Source: Mageeibacillus sp. UBA5734
GTDB lineage: Bacteria; Bacillota; Clostridia; Saccharofermentanales; UBA5734
Assembly (NCBI GenBank): GCA_002419365.1
Contig: DIGA01000073.1
Location: 11,721 to 30,860 of the forward strand
Direction: 5' to 3'
Length of the DNA stretch: 19,140 nt
Part shown: positions 13,952 through 19,140 of the stretch, piece by piece
Layout: every line of letters starts with the position of its first letter
Position numbering within the stretch: the stretch's first letter is position 1
Program-made: the position numbers and the translations under genes
The notes under the pieces: model-generated
Told to the model about the DNA's origin: nothing
What the model saw: the letters and a program-made list of their open reading frames with translations, nothing else
The model's database searches: none

Positions 13952-15034
13952 ATGATCATTCGTTCGGATGAACCAAAATATGAAATGGTCAAGCAGCATG
14001 TGGTGAATTTGCTGACGCAGGGTGTGGTGGGATTTGGCGAAAAGTTGCCTTCGGAACATAGCCTGATGGAGCAGTTCAATGTCAGCCGCAATACGATCCG
14101 CCAGGCGTTTGCCGAGCTGACCAGCCTCGGGTTGATCTATAAGGAGCAGGGCCGCGGCACTTTTAGCAAGTATGTGCCGAAAAACCGCAATGAGAAGCGG
14201 ATCGTCGCAGTGATGACCACCTATATTTCGGACTATATTTTTCCGGATATTATTTTCGGCATCGAGGAAGTCCTGTCAGCTGAGGGTTACTCCATGTTGT
14301 TGTCCAACACGAACAACAATAAGGAGAAGGAGACCCAGCTGCTCAAAAATATCATCTCCCATGATGTCTGCGGCTTGATCATCGAGCCGACCCGCAGTGC
14401 CTTGTCCAACATCAATCAGCCACTGTTTGACGAGTTGCGTGAAAAAGGGACCAAGATTGTCTTCATCAATGCCACCTATCCGGATGTGCCCGCAGCCAGT
14501 GTCTTGCTCGACGACGAACGGGGAGGCTTCATTGCCACCGAATACCTGCTCCAGCTCGGGCATAAGCGTATAGCCGGCATTTTCAAAAAGGACGACATCC
14601 AGGGGATCAAGCGGCGTGATGGCTTTGAAGCGGCGCTGCGCCAATACGAGGCAGTTGCCGATCCCACCCTGGTCCTGGAATACGAAACAGCCAACCAGAC
14701 CTTGCAGCCGTACCTGCTGGCCAAGTCGCTGCTGCGCCAGCCAAACCGCCCGACCGCGATCTTCTGCTATAACGACCAGATCGCCAGCATGGTGATCACA
14801 GCCGCCCGTGATTGCGACCTGCAGGTGCCGCGCGACCTGTCCGTGGTTGGTTTCGACGATTCGCAAAAGGCCATCGCCTCGGAGATCAAACTGACCTCGG
14901 TGGTTCATCCGAAAATCGAAATGGGCCGCCGCGCGGCTGCCTTCATGATTGATATGCTCGACACTGGCAGCGACCAGCCACAGATCCTTTACCGGCCCGA
15001 GCTGGTCGTCCGCGATTCCTGCAAAAACATTTAA
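13952..15034 (+). CDS. araR: AraR-type arabinose repressor (GntR DNA-binding head, LacI-type sensor body)
   Basis: 360 residues, close to the length of Bacillus AraR. The N-terminal GntR winged helix-turn-helix (about 8-76) reads LPSEHSLMEQFNVSRNTIRQ followed by IYKEQGRGTF. From residue 83 on there is a LacI/periplasmic-binding-type ligand domain, with RIVAVMTTYISDYIFPDII, CGLIIEPTRSA, GHKRIAGIF and VVGFDDSQKAIASEIKLTSV. This chimeric layout is the hallmark of AraR, whose DNA binding is relieved by L-arabinose. It sits between the importer and araA, and AraR-like inverted repeats lie before chvE, araR and araA. A weak ribosome binding site (GGGGGACAGGA) precedes ATG 13952, consistent with low repressor levels. 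Confidence 0.93.
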   Translation: MIIRSDEPKYEMVKQHVVNLLTQGVVGFGEKLPSEHSLMEQFNVSRNTIRQAFAELTSLGLIYKEQGRGTFSKYVPKNRNEKRIVAVMTTYISDYIFPDIIFGIEEVLSAEGYSMLLSNTNNNKEKETQLLKNIISHDVCGLIIEPTRSALSNINQPLFDELREKGTKIVFINATYPDVPAASVLLDDERGGFIATEYLLQLGHKRIAGIFKKDDIQGIKRRDGFEAALRQYEAVADPTLVLEYETANQTLQPYLLAKSLLRQPNRPTAIFCYNDQIASMVITAARDCDLQVPRDLSVVGFDDSQKAIASEIKLTSVVHPKIEMGRRAAAFMIDMLDTGSDQPQILYRPELVVRDSCKNI

Positions 15035-15044
15035 TGCAGGACGA

Positions 15045-15063
15045 CAAGAAGCTCTTGCTTTTT
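15045..15063 (+). terminator. Weak terminator-like hairpin after araR
   Basis: CAAGA (15045-15049) and TCTTG (15053-15057) pair around AGC and are followed by CTTTTT. The stem is only 5 bp, so it is probably inefficient. It also overlaps the candidate araA -35 box. Confidence 0.3.
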
Positions 15064-15091
15064 GGCAAATTAACTTGTACCATCAAGTTAA
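15055..15091 (+). promoter_or_regulatory. araA operon promoter with AraR-like operator over the -10
   Basis: TTGCTT (15055-15060) stands 17 bases before TACCAT (15078-15083). That -10-like box is the exact centre of a perfect inverted repeat with 8-base arms TTAACTTG (15070-15077) and CAAGTTAA (15084-15091). The geometry repeats at the chvE promoter. A further ACTTG (15136-15140) and CAAGT (15157-15161) pair lies downstream in the leader and could be an auxiliary site. Confidence 0.55.
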
Positions 15092-15199
15092 GGAACAAGA
15101 CAGAAACCCAGCCCGCTTGACCCCCGACCATCCACACTTGACCGACTCATCGACCACAAGTCCGATCCAGTCATGAATTCCCAAAAGGAGGACATTCCC

Positions 15200-16678
15200 A
15201 TGAACACCCTGAAAAAATATGCCTTCTGGTTTGTTGTTGGCAGCCAGGATCTGTACGGCAAGAAGACCCTCGACCAGGTCGCCGCACATGCCCAGATCAT
15301 GGTCGATGGATTCAATGCCGACCCGGCCGTTCCCTGCTCGGTTGTTTTCAAGCCGGTCGTGCGCAACTCCAGCGAAATCTACGAGGTCATCCAGGCCGCC
15401 AACCAGGACGCCGATTGTGCCGGCATCATCACCTGGATGCATACTTTTTCGCCGTCAAAAATGTGGATCCGCGGCCTCAAGGCCCTGCAAAAGCCGCTCC
15501 TGCATGTCAACACCCAGTTCAACCGCGACATCCCCTGGGATCAGATCGACATGGACTTCATGAACCTCAACCAGTCGGCCCATGGCGACCGCGAACACGG
15601 CTTCATCCTGACCCGCATGCGCATCCCGCAGAAAGCGATTGCCGGCTACTGGGAAGACGGCAAATTCCGCGCCCGCATGGCTTCCTGGATGCGTGCTGCG
15701 GTTGGTGCCTATGAAAGCCGCCGCCTGCGTGTCCTGAGGATCAGTGACAACATGCGCGAAGTCGCCGTCACCGAAGGCGACAAAGTCGAAGCCCATATCC
15801 AGTTCGGCTGGCAGGTTGACCATTACGGCGTCCAGGACATCATCGCCAAGGTTGAGCAAGTCACCGAGGCGGAGATCGACGCCCAGATGGCCGAGTACAC
15901 TGAGCTGTACGACCTGGCCACCGATGACCTGGCCGCTGTGCGCTACCAGGCCCAGGAAGAAGTCGCGATCAAAAAATTCCTCGAAAACGGCCAGTTTGGC
16001 GCATTCCACACCAATTTCCAGGACCTGCAGTCCTTGAAGCAGCTGCCGGGCCTGGCCAGCCAGGACCTGATGCGCCAGGGTTACGGATTTGCCGGTGAAG
16101 GCGACTGGAAAACCGCCGCCATGGTCCGGATCATGAAGCTGATGGCCGCCGACCAGACCGCCGGTACCTCGTTCATGGAAGACTACACCTACCACATGGA
16201 GCCCGGCAACGGCATGAACATGGGCGCTCACATGCTCGAGGTCTGCCCGACCCTGGCCAGTGAAAAAGCCAAGATCAAGGTCGTGCCACTTGGCATTGGT
16301 GATCGACAACCACCCGCCCGCCTGACCTTCAAGGCGGCTCCTGGACCGGCCATCCTGGCCTCCCTGATCGACATGGGCGACCGTTTCCGCCTGATCGTCA
16401 ATGACGTCATCTGCCAGGAACAAGTCCACGACATGCCGAATCTGCCGGTCGCAGCCGTGCTCTGGAAACCGCTGCCAGATCTCGAAACATCGGCCGAGGC
16501 CTGGATGTATGCCGGTGGTGCCCATCATTCCGTGCTCTCCTACAGCCTGACGGTCGAGGAAATGCGCGACTGGGCTGAGATCATGCAGATTGAATTCATC
16601 CACATCGGCGCCCACACCAACATCAATGAGCTGCGCAAGGAACTGACCTGGAACGACATCATCTGGAAGCTGAAATAA
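15200..16678 (+). CDS. araA: L-arabinose isomerase
   Basis: 492 residues, like known AraA proteins (about 496-500). ATG 15200 follows AAAAGGAGGA (15183-15192). It converts L-arabinose to L-ribulose in the cytoplasm, using Mn. Motifs match the family throughout: FWFVVGSQDLYG, WMHTFSPSKMWIRGL, DMDFMNLNQSAHGDRE, ISDNMREVAVTEGDKV, GYGFAGEGDWKT, GTSFMEDYTYH and GGAHHSV. The expected metal ligands are all there as Glu300, Glu327, His344 and His443. It heads the araA / kinase / araD set and is probably repressed by AraR at the inverted repeat 15070-15091. Confidence 0.97.
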   Translation: MNTLKKYAFWFVVGSQDLYGKKTLDQVAAHAQIMVDGFNADPAVPCSVVFKPVVRNSSEIYEVIQAANQDADCAGIITWMHTFSPSKMWIRGLKALQKPLLHVNTQFNRDIPWDQIDMDFMNLNQSAHGDREHGFILTRMRIPQKAIAGYWEDGKFRARMASWMRAAVGAYESRRLRVLRISDNMREVAVTEGDKVEAHIQFGWQVDHYGVQDIIAKVEQVTEAEIDAQMAEYTELYDLATDDLAAVRYQAQEEVAIKKFLENGQFGAFHTNFQDLQSLKQLPGLASQDLMRQGYGFAGEGDWKTAAMVRIMKLMAADQTAGTSFMEDYTYHMEPGNGMNMGAHMLEVCPTLASEKAKIKVVPLGIGDRQPPARLTFKAAPGPAILASLIDMGDRFRLIVNDVICQEQVHDMPNLPVAAVLWKPLPDLETSAEAWMYAGGAHHSVLSYSLTVEEMRDWAEIMQIEFIHIGAHTNINELRKELTWNDIIWKLK

Positions 16679-16717
16679 AGGCAGCGTCTGCAGTCTGTTC
16701 CACAAGCATGAATCAAA

Positions 16718-16754
16718 TGGCCCGGCCTGCCCTGTGCAGCCGGGCCAGATTTTT
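16718..16754 (+). terminator. Terminator-like hairpin between araA and the kinase gene
   Basis: TGGCCCGGC (16718-16726) and GCCGGGCCA (16739-16747) pair perfectly around a 12-base loop, followed by GATTTTT. It looks like an intrinsic terminator but sits inside the operon, 23 bases before the next start codon, so it probably gives partial termination or 3'-end protection of araA mRNA. Confidence 0.6.
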
Positions 16755-16777
16755 ACCTGACAGGGGAGGATACCTTC

Positions 16778-18379
16778 ATGGAACAAGCAACCATTCGCCA
16801 GGCCATCGCGGCCGGACAGACAAGCATCGGGATTGAGCTGGGATCGACCCGGATCAAGAGCGTCCTGACCGGACCGGACCTGATGCCAGTCGCTTCAGGC
16901 AGTTTCGACTGGGAAAACAGCCAGGTCGATGGGATCTGGAGCTACAGTCTGGATGATGTCTGGCATGGCATGCAAAGCAGCTTTGCCGCACTGGCAGCCG
17001 ATGTCAAGGCGAGCTATGATCTGGACCTGACCACCACGGGCGCGATCGGGATCAGCGGCATGATGCATGGCTATCTGGCCTTCAACCAGGAAAACCAGTT
17101 GCTGGTACCTTTCCGCACCTGGCGCAACACCATCACAGGACCGGCCAGTGAGGAATTGACCGAGCTGTTCCACTACCCGATCCCGCAGCGCTGGAGCATC
17201 GCCCACCTTTACCAGGCCATCCTCAACGGCGAGGATCATGTCGGCCGGATCATTTATCTGACGACTTTGGCGGGCTATGTCCACTGGCAGCTGACCGGCG
17301 AAAAAGTCATGGGCGTCGGGGAAGCATCCGGGATGTTCCCGATCGACTTGGCGACCCGGTCGTTCCATGCCGGAATGGCCAGTCAGTTCGATGCACGCAT
17401 CACTGAGCGCCAATACCCCTGGCAGTTGCTCGATATCCTGCCACGTGTCCGGGTGGCCGGGGACAAGGCCGGCGTCCTGACCGCGGCGGGCGCCAAGCTG
17501 CTCGATCCGACTGGCAAACTCACGGCGGGCATCCCTTTCTGTCCGCCGGAGGGCGACGCCGGCACGGGTATGGTCGCGACCAACAGCATCGCGCCGCGCA
17601 CGGGTAATGTCTCCGCCGGGACGTCGGTTTTTGCCATGATCGTGCTCGAAAAAGAGCTGTCGCGTGCTTACGCCGAAATCGACCAGGTCACGACCCCGGA
17701 CGGCAATCTGGTGGCGATGGTCCATTCCAACAATTGCTCCTCAGACTATGATGCCTGGATCGGCTTGTTCGCTGAAGCAATCAAGGCTCTCGGCTTTACA
17801 GTCAGCAAGCCCCAGCTCTACGACACGCTCCTGGGCCTGGCCCTCGGGGGCGACCCGGACTGCGGCGGCCTGCTGGCTTATGGCTATCTTTCGGGTGAGC
17901 ACATCACAGGCTTTGAAGACGGTCGGCCACTGTTTGTCCGCTCGGCCGGCAGCGCCTTTAACCTGAGCAATTTCATGCGCGTCCATCTGTCGACAGCCCT
18001 CGGTGCGCTCCACACGGGTCTGGGCATCCTGCTGGATCGCGAAGGTGTCCAGGTTGATGAGATCAAAGGCCATGGCGGCTTTTTCAAGACCCAGGGAGTG
18101 GGCCAGCGGATCATGGCCGCGGCCACTGGCGTACCTGTTTCGGTTCTGGAAACCGCTGGTGAAGGCGGCGCCTGGGGCATCGCCCTGCTTGCAGCTTTTG
18201 CCGTGATGAATGACTACAATCTGAGCCTGGCAGAATTCCTGAACCAGCGGGTTTTTGCCGGCCAGGCAGGTTCGATTGCAGCACCAACGCCAAAAGAGGT
18301 TGCAGGATTCAGGGACTTTATGGCACGCTATCATCAAGGCCTTGCAATCGAGCGGGCCGCGGTGGAAGCACTGCATTGA
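16778..18379 (+). CDS. FGGY-family carbohydrate kinase, probable L-ribulokinase (AraB role, different subfamily)
   Basis: 533 residues from ATG 16778, with GGGGAGGA just upstream. FGGY features are an N-terminal phosphate-binding stretch SIGIELGSTRIKSVL (16-30), MMHGYLAFN and RTWRN in the sugar site, PEGDAGTGM with the presumed catalytic Asp260, SAGTSV (279-284), and the C-terminal AGEGGAWGIALLAAF block. The proteobacterial AraB opening (GLDFGSDSVR type) is absent, and the sequence looks closer to unassigned kinases seen beside araA in anaerobes. Lying between araA and araD, it fills the only missing step, L-ribulose to L-ribulose 5-phosphate. It may correspond to the non-orthologous ribulokinase AraK described in Clostridium acetobutylicum; I cannot confirm this without alignment. 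Xylulokinase activity is the alternative. Confidence 0.85.
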   Translation: MEQATIRQAIAAGQTSIGIELGSTRIKSVLTGPDLMPVASGSFDWENSQVDGIWSYSLDDVWHGMQSSFAALAADVKASYDLDLTTTGAIGISGMMHGYLAFNQENQLLVPFRTWRNTITGPASEELTELFHYPIPQRWSIAHLYQAILNGEDHVGRIIYLTTLAGYVHWQLTGEKVMGVGEASGMFPIDLATRSFHAGMASQFDARITERQYPWQLLDILPRVRVAGDKAGVLTAAGAKLLDPTGKLTAGIPFCPPEGDAGTGMVATNSIAPRTGNVSAGTSVFAMIVLEKELSRAYAEIDQVTTPDGNLVAMVHSNNCSSDYDAWIGLFAEAIKALGFTVSKPQLYDTLLGLALGGDPDCGGLLAYGYLSGEHITGFEDGRPLFVRSAGSAFNLSNFMRVHLSTALGALHTGLGILLDREGVQVDEIKGHGGFFKTQGVGQRIMAAATGVPVSVLETAGEGGAWGIALLAAFAVMNDYNLSLAEFLNQRVFAGQAGSIAAPTPKEVAGFRDFMARYHQGLAIERAAVEALH

Positions 18380-18411
18380 ATCAAGAAAAATTCGGGATCG
18401 AGGGAATCAGC

Positions 18412-19113
18412 ATGAAACTGGAACAATTGATTGAAGACGTCCTCAAGGCAAACCTGGACTTGCCGCGCCACAACCTGGTGACGTTTACCTGGGGCAATGT
18501 CAGTGGCATTGACCGCGAATCCGGCCTGGTCGTGATCAAGCCAAGCGGTGTACCTTATGATGAGATGGAAGCCCGCCACATGGTCGTTCTCGACCTGGAT
18601 GGCAACGTCAAACAGGGCACCTACAAACCATCGAGTGATACACCGACCCACCTGGAGCTCTACCGCCGCTACCCGGAGATCGGCGGCATCGTCCACACCC
18701 ACTCGCGCTGGGCGACCACCTGGGCCCAGGCTTATCTCGACCTGCCGGCCTTTGGCACGACCCATGCCGACTATTTCTACGGCGACGTGCCCTGCACCCG
18801 CCATTTGAGCGAGGCCGAAATTGCCAACAACTACGAGCTCAACACGGGCAAAGTGATCATCGAGACTTTCGAGCAGCGGGGCCTCAGTCCGGCTGCCGTG
18901 CCCGGTGTCCTCGTCGCCAGCCATGGCCCCTTCGCCTGGGGCAAAAACGCCGCCGATGCTGTGCATAATGCCGTTGTGCTCGAGGAATGCTCGATGATGG
19001 GCCTCAATGCCCGGATCCTGCGCCCTGAACTCGGCCGTGTCGACCAGCACCTGCTCGACAAGCACTACCTGCGAAAGCACGGCAGCAACGCATACTACGG
19101 CCAGAACAAGTGA
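18412..19113 (+). CDS. araD: L-ribulose-5-phosphate 4-epimerase
   Basis: 233 residues, close to E. coli AraD (231). ATG 18412 follows GAGGGA (18400-18405) and lies 32 bp after the kinase stop; an in-frame TTG overlapping that stop is not needed. It interconverts L-ribulose 5-phosphate and D-xylulose 5-phosphate with Zn, feeding the pentose phosphate or phosphoketolase route. Class II aldolase-type residues fall at the same numbers as in the E. coli enzyme: Asp76, His95, His97 and His171 as metal or metal-site residues, with catalytic Asp120 and Tyr229. Motifs are TWGNVSG, KPSGVPYD, VHTHSRWAT, FGTTHADYFYGDVPCTR and SHGPFAWG. Last complete gene of the ara set. Confidence 0.97.
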   Translation: MKLEQLIEDVLKANLDLPRHNLVTFTWGNVSGIDRESGLVVIKPSGVPYDEMEARHMVVLDLDGNVKQGTYKPSSDTPTHLELYRRYPEIGGIVHTHSRWATTWAQAYLDLPAFGTTHADYFYGDVPCTRHLSEAEIANNYELNTGKVIIETFEQRGLSPAAVPGVLVASHGPFAWGKNAADAVHNAVVLEECSMMGLNARILRPELGRVDQHLLDKHYLRKHGSNAYYGQNK

Positions 19114-19127
19114 TGGAGACTGACTAT

Positions 19128-19140
19128 ATGAAGTCAAGAG
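19128..19140 (+). CDS. Possible start of a further gene, cut by the window edge
   Basis: An ATG at 19128 stands 9 bases after GGAG (19115-19118) and opens MKSR before the window ends. The position, 14 bases after araD, would suit another operon gene, but four codons cannot identify it. Confidence 0.2.

Noticed and set aside
15455..16786. 443-residue open frame on - strand opposite araA
   Set aside because: The araA frame is certain from its metal-site motifs; the long opposite frame is a result of GC-rich third positions.
1..19140. CRISPR arrays, tRNA, rRNA, insertion sequences, defence genes
   Set aside because: No spaced repeat arrays, cloverleaf sequences, transposase or restriction/toxin motifs were seen; all long genes are sugar metabolism, transport or regulation.

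Overview
The window is a carbohydrate-use region from a fairly high-GC bacterium. GC is high in the genes, and short AT-rich patches mark the promoters. YesM/YesN-type two-component genes, an AraR-type (GntR head, LacI body) repressor, a Gly/Ala/Thr-rich lipoprotein binding protein and strong AGGAGG ribosome binding sites point to a Gram-positive, probably clostridial, anaerobe. This assignment is inference; the window has no rRNA or other taxonomic marker. I see no tRNA, rRNA, CRISPR array, transposase or phage gene.

Left block (1-3613, + strand): the end of a zinc alcohol/polyol dehydrogenase, then an RpiB-family isomerase, split DhaK and DhaL kinase subunits, and a Cof-type HAD phosphatase. 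This set matches the dehydrogenase / ketotetrose kinase / phosphotetrose isomerase logic of erythritol and L-threitol breakdown. The isomerase lacks the two His residues of pentose-phosphate RpiB, which fits a tetrose-phosphate substrate. No DhaM and no triose-phosphate-isomerase-like step is present in the window.

Middle block (3605-9512, - strand): a DeoR-family repressor overlaps (ATGA) a CUT2-type sugar ABC ATPase that has no permease or binding protein beside it. After a 216-bp AT-rich, palindrome-bearing gap come a YesM-like sensor kinase and a YesN-like AraC response regulator, whose gene converges on and overlaps the HAD gene by 9 bp.

Right block (9513-19140, + strand): a divergent promoter region, then a complete ChvE-MmsA-MmsB monosaccharide importer, araR, araA, an FGGY-family kinase in the ribulokinase position, and araD. 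Together these import L-arabinose and convert it to D-xylulose 5-phosphate. Similar inverted repeats with a 6-bp centre (TTG-N6-CAA) sit over the putative -10 boxes of the importer and of araA, and a related copy lies upstream of araR, suggesting one AraR regulon.

The gaps between operons carry a family of small palindromes with the skeleton GGGAC-N3-GTCCC. They include a perfect 16-bp-stem hairpin before araR and a near copy in the leader of the rpiB-like gene. These, the structured leader at 307-495 and the importer's intercistronic hairpin are the least explained parts of the window. I found no clearly new multi-gene system; the novelty candidates are the ketotetrose pathway variant, the lone ABC ATPase and the palindrome family.
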